Source: Cruorifilaria tuberocauda
Lineage: Eukaryota; Nematoda; Chromadorea; Rhabditida; Onchocercidae
Reading direction: 5' to 3'
Assembly (NCBI GenBank): GCA_013365365.1
Contig: JABVXU010000237.1
Location: forward strand, 18,976-82,975
Length of the DNA stretch: 64,000 bases
Shown here in pieces: positions 39,301 to 52,387 of this stretch (its first letter is position 1; the number at the start of each line of letters is the position of its first letter). Under the pieces are notes generated by a model, which saw only the letters and a list, made by a program, of their open reading frames with translations, did no database searches and was not told the DNA's origin. The position numbers were made by a program, and so were the translations under genes.

Positions 39301-41955
39301 AGATAACTAATAGATATTTGGGCAGTTGACACTTGACTTAAGGCTCTAAAGCCTAACTGTGCTGTAAAAAAATAAAAGTGAAGTCAATGTTTAGCAAATT
39401 TTGCATCCTTCTGATTGACTTAAGCCTTTAAGCTAATTAATGACTTAAGAAGAGTAAAGCTTGTAAGAAGACACTGCCGCATAATTATTATTTTCTCAGT
39501 TTTTTTGGTTTTTTAATTTTTGTAAAATCATATACATCTTCTCAACTCAGTAATTATTTTTGAAAAGTAAAGATTGATATAAGAGTTAGATGTTAATTCA
39601 GTATTTTGCTGGTACAACTCGTAACATAAGTTTTTACTAAATTACAAAAAAGGCGACTATATTGTTACTGGGAATGAAATTGGAAATAAATCGACAAACT
39701 GATTGTAAATTTTTATTTGATATAAAGAAAAAAAGTAAATGCTATTAAAATAACAGTCACTATTAATCGCGATAATAATATTAGAAACAATTGCTATCCA
39801 GTTGATGACATAATTAATTTATTCCTTACTGCAAAATTATCATAACTCAACTTTCTACAGTTCAATTGTAATATTTGTTAAATAAATTGACAGATATTAA
39901 ATGAAACTTGTTGAATCATTTATTTAATCAAATACAATAAATTAAAACAAGCAAACGAAAGAGCGTCCATTTAATTAATCGCTCAAAAAAAGCTTTTCAA
40001 TAAAATTTACTTTTTATTTAATATTTTGTTCAAATGCAATTATAATTGTATCCATTTGTCAATTTTCCGCTTATTCTTTGTTTCTTTTCTACGATATAAT
40101 TGCAATTTAAAAATTTGAATAGAACATTTCGGACATTTTTGCAACGTAATACAAGCTATTCATTAATTTTTTTATAATCATATTGTTTTAGATTAAAATC
40201 ACGTTAGATTATTTATTGATAGAGATATCTATTTTTGCTTTCATTTTCTTTGATCTTTTTAGACTTTTTTTTATTCGATTTTTTGATCATTCAATTTCTA
40301 TATCAACTAATATTTTCAGATCATGATTATGATATTTCATTAATATTTGAAGCAAAGTAAAGCAAAAAATTATCATTCGATCAGCAAGAATAATTTGACG
40401 GATTTCAACCATCACATGAGAACTGAGCAAGAGTAAATCTAAAACAAATACGCATAAAATAGCCATGCAAATGAAATATGATTTAATTGATTAAATTATG
40501 CAATTAGGATTTCAGCACGAAATGTGAACGAAATTAACAAATGAAATATTTCATTACGGATGTTTTATTTTAATTTAATTTTAATATAAGCTCTTATAAG
40601 CAATAGAATGAAAACACTGTTTTGACAATCATAATATCAAAACCTAAAATTTTTAACGCTTTAGAGATTTTAATGCCTTTTTAAATGATTTCAGACGTGG
40701 TTTTAATACAGCCATCAATTTATAGATATATAGTTTTCCTTCTTTTTTCTGGCTTGAAGAATATTTTATGATTTTTAGCATAATTCAAATTTCTGATACT
40801 TTCGTTTTTGTTTTATACATAAACTTCAAGTAATTTATTATAATTGCTACAATAAATGTCGCTTTGAGGAAAAAATTATAAGTTTGTTATTTATCCATTA
40901 AATTAATTTCAGTTCTATCTAAAAGCTTTCCAAACCTTTTTTCGGTTAATACTATCTTATCTTTAAGCAGGCAAATTATATTAATTAATAAATATTTAAA
41001 TGATAATTGTAATGCATTCATAATGCATACATTATATAAATGTTGTAGAAAGGTCAACATTGCTATATGAAAAGTTAAAAGCAAAATTTACGAATAAATT
41101 AATTTTGTACTTATTTAATTTAAATTATCCTTTTTTCTTATAAATGTCACCGACAATTCTGCTAATTTTGTTATGGAGGAATTATACTTGTGAGTGAAAG
41201 TTTGGCATAAAATAAATCAAGTATGCTGAAGCGTATAATAATTTTACGTACAATTTCACGTGTTTGAGATTGAAATACAAATCATTCAATCTGCCATTAT
41301 TTTTTGCTAGTGAATAAAAATTAAAAAAATTTAATTTATGTTTGATTCACTTTTTCTGGCAAATTTAAAAATTTTTTGAATTTCTACAAAAATGATTACG
41401 GACGACTTAAGTGCAGAAATTATTTTGGGTAAAAAACACAAACCTTTAATCGAAAACTTTCAAGAAGAATAAGGTGACCAACTGAACTATAAAGTAAATA
41501 ACAGGGATTAAACAATTTATACAATAAGTTAAATTTTATTAATTCATGCATTAATTAATTTGCATTATTTGATTCCTCCATTTCTTTTTTCAGAAAAATT
41601 TATTTTAAATTTTCGACTTAAATTTTCATCTTTTTCGCCCAGAAATCTTCAGAAATCTCTGAAAAACTTTCACTGCAGATAAATAAAATCAAGATATGTG
41701 TGGAATGGAAAATATAAACAAACAAATAAACGTACTACCAGAAAAAGAAAAATTGTAAAACTTTGCAAGTTTGAAAAAAGAATACAGCGATAGATAAATA
41801 GGTAAACAATCAGGTAGATAAGTCGAAGTTTTAGATGGATAGATTAATGTCAAAGGTAGATCTATAGATAAACTTTAAGTTGTGTAGGGAAATTTTTCAG
41901 CTTTCTGCTTGATTGGTTGAAGAAAAGAAATTCCTCTCTCGACTATCTGGACTAA
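27397..41955. other. Long AT-rich intergenic stretch, no supported gene
   Basis: About 14.5 kb upstream of the muscarinic receptor start. I see only AT-rich sequence, short homopolymers and a GA tract near 34.25 kb. Open frames here (for example 31043-31225, 33960-34181, 36547-36792, 40887-41084) are biased in composition and have no family motif. It probably holds the receptor's promoter and regulatory DNA, and untranslated or very short exons could be missed by eye. Confidence 0.5.
34231..34283 (+). repeat. GA-rich purine tract
   Basis: Repeated GAGA units interrupted by GGG form an all-purine run on the plus strand from about 34247 to 34283. It is a simple-sequence repeat inside the gene-poor stretch. 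Confidence 0.75.
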
Positions 41956-42340
41956 TTACCCTAGCAAGTCACACTTAATGGAATTATTTACCTCGCTTGA
42001 TATCGTTCCTTGTACTTTTGTATTGGGACTGTCAGTCTTTTTTGTATTGGGATTGTCATCCAACGATTTGTTCTTATGCTGAATCGAAGCAGTCCTTCTT
42101 GTCGCTTCTGGAATTTCTTCGTCATTGAATCTATTCACTTCGATGAGCTCTTGCACTGGAATCTTGGTGAGTTCTTAGCTCCAAATCCACCATCCTTGGT
42201 GTGTTCTGGTGCTCGAATGATCATGAATTCTGGCAGAGATGTCCCGCTCGAAATTCTCTCTCTCGTTCCCTCTGATCTTGATTCCTTGATACCTCTTCCT
42301 GTCCAAGGCTTTACGTTCTACATGGTTTCATCTGTTATGT
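41956..42340 (-). mobile_element. Possible degenerate retroelement-like coding fragment
   Basis: A minus-strand stretch with a base composition clearly less AT-rich than its flanks. One frame reads through a hydrophilic Arg/Lys/Glu-rich segment (ALDRKRYQGIKIRGN) to a stop, and a shifted frame continues (VQELIEVNRFNDEEIPEA, then KSLDDNPNTKK) to a stop at 41956. Broken frames plus foreign-looking composition suggest a decayed mobile-element gene. An internal imperfect tandem of about 20 bases lies near 42018-42058. I saw no terminal repeats or catalytic motif; a decayed host gene is equally possible. Confidence 0.3.
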
Positions 42341-42372
42341 GGTTATTAATAATAATAATAACAACTATGTAA

Positions 42373-45300
42373 ATAATTTATACAGTAATTGGCTTGCCGA
42401 CAGTTTGCACAAATAAATCATAGTTTTTCTTTTATCTCAAATTTACTAAAAAAATTTCAAAAATTTGCCATATTTCTGTCTAAATTTAGCTAGCATTGAA
42501 TCCATACCCATGCTCTATAAGTAGATAAAATGAAATTTTAGATAAATTAATAAGTATGAGGAAAATTTAAATAAGAAGATATACTGAAATTCAAATCAAA
42601 AAATCGATATTTACTTTTCTATAATTTATCAATTTTTTTTCTTTATTTTTCCCTTTTCATGTCTGTTAGAAAGCATGAATAATAAGAAATTTCCAATGAA
42701 ACTGTTCATTTTCTGTGTCATAAAGAATTGTATTAAATCGAAAAGCATAGAGAAGAGAATTGAAAGAAAATTCAAACGGGAAAATGATGATAGACTTTTA
42801 AAATTCATTTTTTGATTATTAAAAAGTTGAAAACAAAACAAAAGTTAAAAAAATGAAGGAATCATTATAATTAAAGGATATAAATTTTCACATTTATATA
42901 CCTTTTTGTAAAAATTTTAGAAAAAATGCATCTGTTATTAGTAAGGGAGTGAGAGAGAGGAAAACAGGAAGAGAAAATCATTAGGTTGTAATAAGGTGCA
43001 CCATGAATACTTCTGCAATTAAGTTATAATTTTTGATTGACAAATATTTTTTTTATTAAAATGTTTCATAAATTAAATTTTAAGAAGTTGCATCTTGCAC
43101 TCAGCAATATTTTGAGATATTTATGCAGAATCCGGCATTAGCTTTTAAATTATCTATCATTTAATCATTGCATTTTTGTATTTATTTCTTAAATCCATTT
43201 GTTCATTCCATTCATTATTTACACTATTAATTACTTAATTATTTGTTTGTGCATTTTTTGCTTACCTTTAATTTGCACTTATCACAGTATATAGCAACCA
43301 ATCTCTTTTTAGTTCTTTTTTTAAATGAAGTAATATTTATTGCTTCTCTTTTTCATCTGTCATAAAATCATCTGAAAACAAAATTAAAACCAGTCTTTGG
43401 GATATCTGAAATAGAAGAATTTAAAATTGGAATTGAAATGAACCATCAATTTCATTGCAATGATAAATGTTTATCAACCCATTTTAATTCTTCATCAATT
43501 ATCGTTAAGTAAACTTTGCTGTTGTTTCATGTTTTTTCTTATCTTTCCTCTGTTATCACTTCACTTATTCATTTCATTAAAATTTATAACTTTGTTTTAT
43601 TCTTTTTCTTTCGTTCTAATCTTTTCTTAACATTAAACAAAAAAAAAGAAAGAAAGAAAAAACAAAATAAATGAACACTTAAGCGAACCATTCATTTCAC
43701 CCGTAGCATGGTTTTTCAGATTGGAGTAGAATTAATAGTAGTTAATCGATTAAACGGACCAGCAGAATTGATTAATTAATTAATTAAATGAATAAAGCAA
43801 TGGAATAGCTGAAATTGATTGGGGATAAATAAATAAATAATAATGTGATTTACGGTTGTATAGATGAATTACTTACGGTATCGAAATTTGTAGTAAAAAA
43901 ATTAAAATTAAAGAATTTGTTTGGAATATTTTTCATAAGAATTTTGAAAACTGAACAATTTGAGTTGAGTTATTTTTTGCATAAATTGTATTGACATCAC
44001 TTATTATCATTTCTTTGGTTATTCCGACAACAACAACAGCAGTTAAATGTCATCAATCGTAACTGCAAACGGTAATGATAATTGCTATTAATTTATAACT
44101 TCGCATGAAACGATGAGGTATCATAAATTGAAATTCAATTAACAAACGATTTTATTATCGTTTTTTTTTAGATATAATTTTTGCTATTAATTATTGTTTC
44201 TAACTTTTTCGTTATTTTTTTCCATCCACTAAATGTAATCGAAAAATTATTAAGAAAGCAATTAGCGAATTGTTAATCGATTAATTTTGATACTTGTTAA
44301 TTAAATATGGATGTAAATTAAATGAAAACTACGTGAATTTGTCCATTACAATATCCATGTAATAATCATTTATTGTTTTTTTTAATTAACAATTAAGAAG
44401 TTTTCCTTTTAAAGTTCAATCACAGCCTTACCAGTACAGCTGTTAAAATAAACTGTTTCGTCTTTATTTTCATATGATGTTGAAAAAATAGTTTGTTATT
44501 ATCTTAATTAATAATAATTATGCAATGCAATAAACATGAAAATGCGTAAATCGATGGAGATTAGTGAATTAGAAATTCCGATAATCAAATTAAAATTTGA
44601 TTATTGTAAAAGGATATATCTGTATGTATTGACACGTATAATTTTCAACTATATAATAAATAAGAAATGTTTATAAATTCGTATAATAATGCGCCATTTA
44701 ATGGCGACAGTAATGTTAATATTATCAGTAGTAATAGTGATAGTAATGACAGTTAAAATGGAATCAGAAGTGATGGCAACTATTAACATCTTGTCTAACT
44801 GGTTTTTTGTTAAAATTTTGCAGACATCACTCTGGAAAGAAAGCAAAGGAATGTTTCCAGCAGAATATGTCACAGCTTTGATAGCAACAATAATCATCAG
44901 CAGTTGTAGTAACTGTTACTGTTGTTGCAGTTCTAGTAATAGTATTTGTTATCATGGTAATATCATGATAGTAAAAAGTGTTGTATAGCAGTAAAGCAGT
45001 ATTGTTGTTATTGCTGTTGTTGCAGTAGTATAGTAGTTGAGTTACCGTTGCAGCATAATAGTTGTAGTAGCCGTTGTATGATAGTAATAATTGTCCTTAT
45101 AATAGTAAATAGTAACGATTGCTGTTGAAGTAAAAGAAGAAATAGGACAAATAAGAATAAGTAAAAGAAAAGGTATAATTGATGCCAATGAGCATAAAAT
45201 CGGAATAAAATCAACAATCGGAGACTACCGTTGTCTCAACCGGAATTTTGCCACTTTTTAACTAATAATTTATTCAGCAATGGTCACTTATAACCTATAT

Positions 45301-46440
45301 TTGTCAGTTGAGCGTATAATACTATTTCATTTTAACGCTGATCATTGTTTGTAAAAAACCTGAATCAGGCATATGAAATCCTTTTACTCTCTCAAAATCA
45401 TTTAACAAAGTATGATGATGTGGTAAGTTTCTCATCTACAAAATATGCTACGAGAGCAAAATCTAATTTTCAAGCTGTAATATACTAAAATTTGTTGAAT
45501 TATACTTAAACAGAAGATTTCCATTTCCGATCTCACTAGATAATGCGTGTTTTTTCCTGAAGTTAAATAGGCAAATAATAAAACAAGCGTAAGGTAATCA
45601 AGTTTTTCATTTCGTTATATCAATATTTTCGTCAACATGTTCTTAAATGGAAATTATGAAATTCGAGTCCATTGAAAAGAGAATTTTATTCTCTTTGTAT
45701 TAATTCCTATGTGAAAATTAATCAGTTAGTCAGTTATTGCAAGAAAATTCCATTTTTGTTGGAATAATTAAATGCATCGAAATTGCAATATATTTTACAA
45801 ATTTGTAAATGAATAGCTTTAAATTTTTATTTGAATATGTATATTGAATTGAATTCATATTTACAGGTAAATATTGTTGGCTTGCTATCTTCTTTCTCTT
45901 TGTTTATAAAACGGGAAAAGAAAAATTTATTTCCGAAGAATCTATCCAAGATACTGATAAATCATTCGATCACGTTGAAGAAAATTTAATGAAAAAGAAA
46001 TCTCCAGAAACTTCAATACGACTTTTTTCTAGCAAAACAAGACTGTGAATAGCAATAAATCGACACGACAAGTATTATTTGTAAATGCTTTCAACCAAAA
46101 TTTCAGTCCAATGGGAAGCAATGCAATTGCTTCGAAGCAAGAAGTTCCAACCAATTTTAGATTGATAATTATTGGATCTGTGGAATAAGCAAGTGTCTTA
46201 AAGACTAATTTTACAGAATTAAAGTATGCCTAAAAGGTGAAGGTCAAGGGTTGGATGCATGTATCAAAATCACAGGCCAGCAGAATACCATACTTCTTTA
46301 CTAGCCCGCTGGTTACAATTCCCGTGAATACGTTGCTCTCGAATGGTAATTCAAACAAGAAGCTTACTTCTGTCATGGGTCATAAGATGGGTCAAGATAT
46401 TACTTCCCAAATAATTGTTATATCAGCTTGACAATTTAGC
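42373..46440. other. Intergenic, AT-rich, no supported gene
   Basis: About 4 kb. Apart from triplet-rich DNA at 44690-45060 nothing stands out. A frame at 46237-46431 has a fairly balanced composition but no recognisable domain and no splice partner. Confidence 0.5.
44690..45060. repeat. Triplet-rich low-complexity tract
   Basis: Imperfect runs of GTA/GTT/GCA-type triplets (TAGTAATAGTGATAGTAATG, and TTGTTGTTATTGCTG near 45003). They keep long frames open on both strands without coding evidence. Confidence 0.6.
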
Positions 46441-46620
46441 TGAGGAAAATTCCAAAATAGCAGTGAGGGGAAAAAAGGATGGAAAGAGGAAAGATAGAGA
46501 GACATAGATGACAAAACGAAAAGCACTGAAAGAAGAGGACAGAGAAGACAGGAGGGAGAAAGGTGGACAGAGAAGAAGGAGGGGAAGAGGTGGACAGAGG
46601 AGGAGTGAGAGCTTCAGGAA
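46441..46620 (+). repeat. Purine-rich tract
   Basis: About 180 bases strongly biased to A and G on the plus strand, with repeated GGACAGAG-type units (GGTGGACAGAG occurs twice, near 46562 and 46589). Confidence 0.7.
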
Positions 46621-46687
46621 GCAAATTAATCCTTAATGTTTGCTCATCGCCAAAGTGGATGCCGTGGCCGGCTCACCGACTACATTC

Positions 46688-46781
46688 TTACACATACACG
46701 CATACACACACATGCACACACATACACACACATACACTGGAGGGCAGGATTGACCGTTGTGTGTGTGTGTGTGTGTGTGTG
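46688..46781. repeat. Facing CA and GT microsatellites
   Basis: A CA-rich run (46688-46737) is followed, after about 20 bases, by an uninterrupted GT run (46757-46781). Being complementary and close together, they can fold into a long hairpin. Short CTGT repeats follow at about 46868-46885 and 46990-47010. Confidence 0.85.
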
Positions 46782-47054
46782 GAGAAATGAAGCACAGATT
46801 GGTCTGATTGATCTGTGGCCTCAATCGATACGATTCGAACTAGGCCAAACGTTGTCGACTCACTCTTTCTGTCTGTCTGTCTGTGCATGTATGCTTTGCT
46901 TTCTTGTATCTGTTTCTTGTATCATCGGCATGTACTGTACAGGACAGGCCTTTATGCTTCTTTGGCTCATATATATTCCTGTATATGTTTGTCTGTCTGT
47001 CTGTTTGTTTGCCTGTATGTGAGCTATGTGTTGACAAGCAAGGCCAAATGATGA

Positions 47055-47122
47055 ACATACACAAACATACACACACATTCACATATACTCACATACTCAC
47101 ATACACACACAGACACACACAG
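47055..47122 (+). repeat. CA-rich microsatellite
   Basis: Imperfect ACAT/ACAC repeats with interspersed TCAC units, part of the same island. Confidence 0.8.
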
Positions 47123-48619
47123 TTTCTCGTCCTTTCACCATTTGGCAGGGTGTGATGGTGCAGGACCACCTTGGGCTAACAGACATTGGCAACAGTTTAG
47201 GTCAATAGTAACCGACAAGTGGTGGTTCCCGCGGTTTTTCTGCCACTCAATCTCCCATATAGCACATTTTAGGCCACCTTATCATATCACCCTTATCATT
47301 CGATATCCTTCCCTGAGTATATCGTCCTGTTTACATACATGCAATCTGGCTTTGTATGCCTACGGGATGGAAACACACGTGTGCGTGTCCATACACCTCT
47401 ATGCATATCTATACTCATCTCTGTATTGTGTGTGTCCTTTTAAAGTTTATTTATACGCGGATTTATATCTGATCTATAGTATATGCACGTTTATACGTGA
47501 GTGGATATCTGATAACGTAACATATCTGTACGTATATTTGCACATGGGTATATGATGTCGTCAGTACTCGTAAAATGGTCCCATCAAAATTTCCATCTCA
47601 CTAAGTTAGAAAAGAAGACAGTAAACATGAAAGAGAGGGTGGATTATGTACGGATGGGATAAGTGTTCTTACAGTACAGAAGAATTTTGCAAGTATTCCG
47701 TACAACATAACCTACCGGAATGTATGGATGGTAGTGTAATAATAAGAAAGTATGGAAGATAGCAGAGAAGATAGGATTGTTATATATTAAGCAGATGCAA
47801 TGACTCTATTGTTATACATCAAGGGATACATAGCCAAGGCTTGTGACTAACATTCACAAGTATATCTCGTGTCTTTATGATCACCGTCATATGGATGGAT
47901 TGGAAAAAGCTGTTCCTTTCCAACTGAATTTAGCAGTTTGACCTTCGACTAGTTGACTCATTGCATTCCATCTCCCGTTGACGAATGTTTCTTCTTCAAC
48001 TGATTCCGGATCGGAATGTGAAATATAGCAGAGATTAGACGCCTGGCTATCAACGTTGTTCCTTTTCTGTACAAATTTGTAACATTTATGTGTTACCTCT
48101 TGAACTGTATCAATTAGGCGTGTCGTTTTTTTACATTCCTCGGGAATGTTCTTTTGTCTGTTCGTGATCGATATTCTTTAGCTTCTATTCCCATCTTTTC
48201 CTTCCTTCAAATGGGATGAATGGCCTTTTGAACTTTTTGTTGTGTAGTAGGAATGAGTGGTGATAATAATGTAATGGTCAGTGGTACTGGATGATATCTG
48301 ATGTAGTACTGCAGTGTGCGGTACTTAGTTGGTCTTCAGAAGGGCCTTTACACACCTCTCGTTCGGTGATACCATTTAGCAGTCATTCAAGGAAAGCAGA
48401 AGGTAGAGGATAGGCGTCGTCCATCCATCCGTCCATACCATTCCGTCCTTCTGCGGGTAGTCGTTGTATCCTGAACCCCGTTTCATCTTTTGCTCTGATT
48501 TCCGCACCAAAACTCCCATTGTGCGGGTCGACGTCCTACTCCATTCCATTTCTTTTCCTTACGATCAGCGTTAGTTGCTGCTGTCCCCATTACGGGCATG
48601 ACTGGTTCGGTGCAGGTGA

Positions 48620-48663
48620 TGCTGCTACTGCTACTGCTACTGCTACTGCTACTGCTGCTACTA
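48620..48663 (+). repeat. CTGCTA hexamer repeat
   Basis: About seven near-perfect CTGCTA (triplet CTG/CTA) units ending just before an AT-rich segment; a simple-sequence repeat at the right end of the island. Confidence 0.85.
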
Positions 48664-48779
48664 AATAGTACTGTTGATAGTGGTGAGGATGACGACGATG
48701 ATAGTGTAGTACAAATACAACAATAAAACTAATAATCAACGCTGCTGCCACTCAATCATTTAAATATTTCAAATCGAGG

Positions 48780-48992
48780 ATGAAAGTAAAATTTGACTTT
48801 GGGAAAAATCCTACAACGAGCAATAATGGAGAATTCGTCCTTTACTATAAGATCTTCAGATGTTTTTCAGCTGAAGCGGAATTGAGAGAGTGTGATGAGA
48901 TAATGGATTTAATGTCCCGGGAATCGGAGGAGCAGTATTTTTATTCAGTTGTAAACATCAAGCAGTTGATAAATTATGGTAGAGGAGGTTAA
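48780..48992 (+). CDS. Unrecognised 70-codon open frame
   Basis: I do not recognise this frame. It opens with MKVKFDFGKNP and has a balanced, soluble composition with an acidic stretch (ELRECDEIMDLMSRESEE), unlike the low-complexity frames around it. No signal peptide or membrane segment is visible. It lies 3.4 kb upstream of the FLYWCH-like exon. Its only nearby GT (phase 1) does not join that exon in frame, so it is not an obvious first coding exon. It could be a chance frame. Confidence 0.2.
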   Translation: MKVKFDFGKNPTTSNNGEFVLYYKIFRCFSAEAELRECDEIMDLMSRESEEQYFYSVVNIKQLINYGRGG

Positions 48993-51900
48993 TCAATCAA
49001 TTCCAAATTTAGTAAGAAATGTTACCGTGCAAAAGATTATTTGTATTTTAGAATTTTTAAAAAGAAAACAAGCAATAGCACATAAGGAATATTTTTTTTT
49101 ACGATGCTACCAGTAAACACTGATAACCAATTTATGAGTTATTGGACATTAACAACCCTTTTTTATTCAACTCATTTTGACAATTAATCAATTATTATGT
49201 AATCGATTGAGTTGAATACGTGATGACTTAAAAAAGTAATCGAAGAGAGGAAATGAATGATCTGAAATATGAATGGAAGAAGTATAATTTCTAATTTTAT
49301 GAGAGACTTGTTTACTTCATATTCTCTCCTTTCCTCCTATATCGTATGGAACCTTAAAATGACATTAATAATAATAACAGCAGCAACAACAAGAAATAAC
49401 ACAATTTTCCGTATATTATTGTTGAAACATCGTTTTCTTCAGATGGAATTTAAGGAATTTTTGCAAATTTGATTTTTAGGTGATTTAATTTAATTTTATT
49501 TAATTTTGGAGATTTTATGCAGAAATTCTTCCCAAGTTGGATTTTTCATTGTTCATTTAGTGAAGTTTTATCTTTAAAATAGTAAAGCTGTTTCTATATG
49601 TTCCTTTTTGCATTTCGTACTCCAATATATTTCTTCCCAACTATATATTTTATCTCTTCGTTTTTCTTTTCCTGCTTTTAAATATGTCAATTTGTGGTCT
49701 CTTAGGATTGTGTGGGATTTTTTTAGTCTTTTGTATATCCAAATTATTTGAGATGTAAGAAGTATCAATGGCATATCAAGCAAGTCACCAACTACACTGA
49801 TACCAATAAACAATGATAAGATGCTTTTTTCCATTTAGATGATCTTTGCTATCATTAATTTTCCGTATATGTATGTATTGAATGCCCTCGGGGGTCTTGT
49901 CTTCGTGCCTTATCTCTTTTACCGCTGAAGTAAAATATGCCCGTGATGATTCCTCTCTTTTGTTTGCTGAAAAGGGGCAAGTGATAATAAAGGTGATAGT
50001 GATAATGATGAGATGGGAATGTTCATGAGGATGAATGTTGTTAATATAAGGATTTGAAGTTATGATATAGGTAAGGGATGGTTGTTGATGATGATGATAA
50101 TTTTGCTCAAGTAGGTATGAAAATTTGCTAATCAAAGCTTTGAGGAATTGGGTAAGGGAAAGAAGGGAGGGAGAGAGAGAGAATGATGAGAAGAAAGAGA
50201 CAAGATTTCGTGAAAATCTGGTTTTGGCGACTTAAAATGAGACCAACGAAGGCATGGCAATACCAACATTACCGATTATGTCCCCATTTTGAAGTTGGAA
50301 GACGGAAGGCTACTGACAGTTATTTTATTTGGGCGTACAGTCAGCCATAAAAGATCGATGGAACGGAAAGTTTAGAATGATAGTATATATGAGGAGAGAG
50401 ATGAAAAAAGGAATTGTGCGCAATACTTGGTATCATTGTTTTTTTTGTTCATAATTGTGCAAGCTTAATCCTCTTCGAGAATTATGACTAAATTAGTTTC
50501 TAATATATTGTTTAATAATTTTTAATATAGTTCTAATATAGAGATGGAATTTCGTCTATTGTATACGATAAAGTATTTATTTGAAAGTTGTTGAAAGATA
50601 TTGGAGTGCTATGCAAGAATATTAAACACGATTTTGTTTTATGATAAATAATATCGAAGAAAAAGTTCTAGAAAAGAACCGATATTTTACTTGAAGGAAA
50701 TGAATGCGTAATTTCGAAGAAGAAAGTTGAAAAAGAAGGTAAAATTTCGTCTAAGAAATGTTTTTTGTTGTTGTTGAATGGATACTTGAGATTTCAGCAA
50801 CAATATTTTTAAGTGATTTTTTGAAAAGTTTCAACCGGCACTTCAATAAATTCTCCCTTCCTTCTTTTTGCCATAAGGCATATGCTTATGTTTTGGGGCA
50901 CGGAATTTTGTCCATTGCCAGCTCAAACATCATTCGCATCGAACTTTTTCATCTTTAAACGGCAACCGGTATTTTCGGGTATAACACCCCGGGACTCCCT
51001 TTTGCTATCCAACTACCCCTCCTCCCCCGCCCTCTTCTCCTTTTCTACCCAATTCTTCTTGCCAAACACAGCCATCATCTTCATCTTCATCATCAGTAAT
51101 ACAACATCTCCTTCAACCAACAAATTCTCTCATCAACAAAATATGTTCTGAAATGACAGCTTGCTGATTTCTGATCCATCTATGCAATTTCTCCCTTTAC
51201 TTTATCTTTTGGGATGGGTAGTTTAGGAGGTAAATACTTCTTAAGTCCATCTCAATGAATATTCCTCGTTTTTCCTTTTACAACAATCTCTCCGTAATAC
51301 CTCTCTTCTTCTCTCTTTCTTTTTCTCTCCCTCTCCGTTCTCCCTCCTTTGTCCTCTCCTCCATTCCTACTTTTACATCCTTTACCTTTTGTGTCATCAC
51401 CATCATTCCCTTCTGGTAATTTTGAGCAACAATTAAGGACAAGTGTGTGTATATATAAATGTGTGTGATGTACGTATGTTTGCCATATCCCCTGTTCTTG
51501 TTTTCACTCAGCCAATTAATTATCGTTAGGCAAGCCGACCATATCATTCTAACTGTACTATCATCGTGTATCGTTAACCAGATTATTGTTATCGTATCAT
51601 TATTATTTAGCAATCCTCATGATGCCCATATTTGGATAATGTTTGAATAAGTAACTTATCATAGTTTGTTAATCAGCTCAATGATCCATATTGTATCTGA
51701 ATTTTTAAAATACATTAGAGTTGTTTTTATCAGACTTACTGTATTTTTATAATTAATCCATTCAATAACCTTATTTATCCCAACCCACCTTCACAAGGTA
51801 AGCTATGGAAATACACTTCACTCACTTATTTCTTTGTTTCATTTACTTTTTGTGTATCTTTCTATGGAAAAAGCTATTTGTAGCACCATAATAGTCCTTA

Positions 51901-52387
51901 ATTCATCTGGAACATTTAGAAGAATTCTTCAACTAGTTTCTATTTCACAACAAAAACTTTAAAAACGTTTTTTTTTTTCAATAAAAGAATTAAATAAAAG
52001 GCTTTATTTATCTGCAATTGGTATTTTAATCCGCAAGGATTTTTGTCTTCCCTCAAGCTGCTTTTTTTAATTATTTTCTTGATTTATGCAATTTTTAAAG
52101 TTGTTTCTATTTATTGCATTTACATTCTTTTTTTTTTCCTTTTGAATACGAAATAATCAGAACGTATAATGTTCAAGATATTATTGATGATAGTAGAAGA
52201 GTTTAATTAAAATCTGTGATGAATCCTCACTCAAGTTTCATTTTGTTCAAAATTATAGTCCTTTTTTGTATATATATAAATATTGCGAAGTCTGGCGATT
52301 TCATGCAATTTTATGATTTCAAAGAGAAACTGTAGTTTTTCGATTCGATTTAGACTTGGTTTAAAGCCATTAATTGTCATATTTCAG
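48993..52387. other. Intergenic or 5' region of the FLYWCH-like gene
   Basis: About 3.4 kb with a pyrimidine-rich tract at 51290-51380 and no supported gene. Upstream exons of the gene at 52388 should lie here or further left, because that exon begins at a splice acceptor. The minus-strand frame at 49785-50135 is open for 116 codons but has no recognisable domain. Confidence 0.45.

Larger units (their letters stand above)
46441..48779. other. Compositionally distinct, microsatellite-rich island
   Basis: About 2.3 kb that is noticeably richer in G and C than the rest of the window. It begins with a purine-rich plus strand (46441-46620), continues with CA, GT and CTGT repeats to 47122, and then has ordinary-complexity sequence to 48.7 kb. 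No domain is recognisable in its frames (for example 47142-47555). It may be promoter or untranslated DNA of the gene at 52.4 kb, or a mobile-element remnant. Confidence 0.45.

Noticed and set aside
47142..47555. 137-codon plus-strand open frame
   Set aside because: It lies in the microsatellite island and is biased to Tyr/Leu/His/Cys from simple-sequence DNA; no motif supports it as a gene.
49785..50135. 116-codon minus-strand frame
   Set aside because: Part of it looks coding-like, but much of its N-terminal half derives from ATG/ATC-type triplet repeats, and no family or splice support was found.
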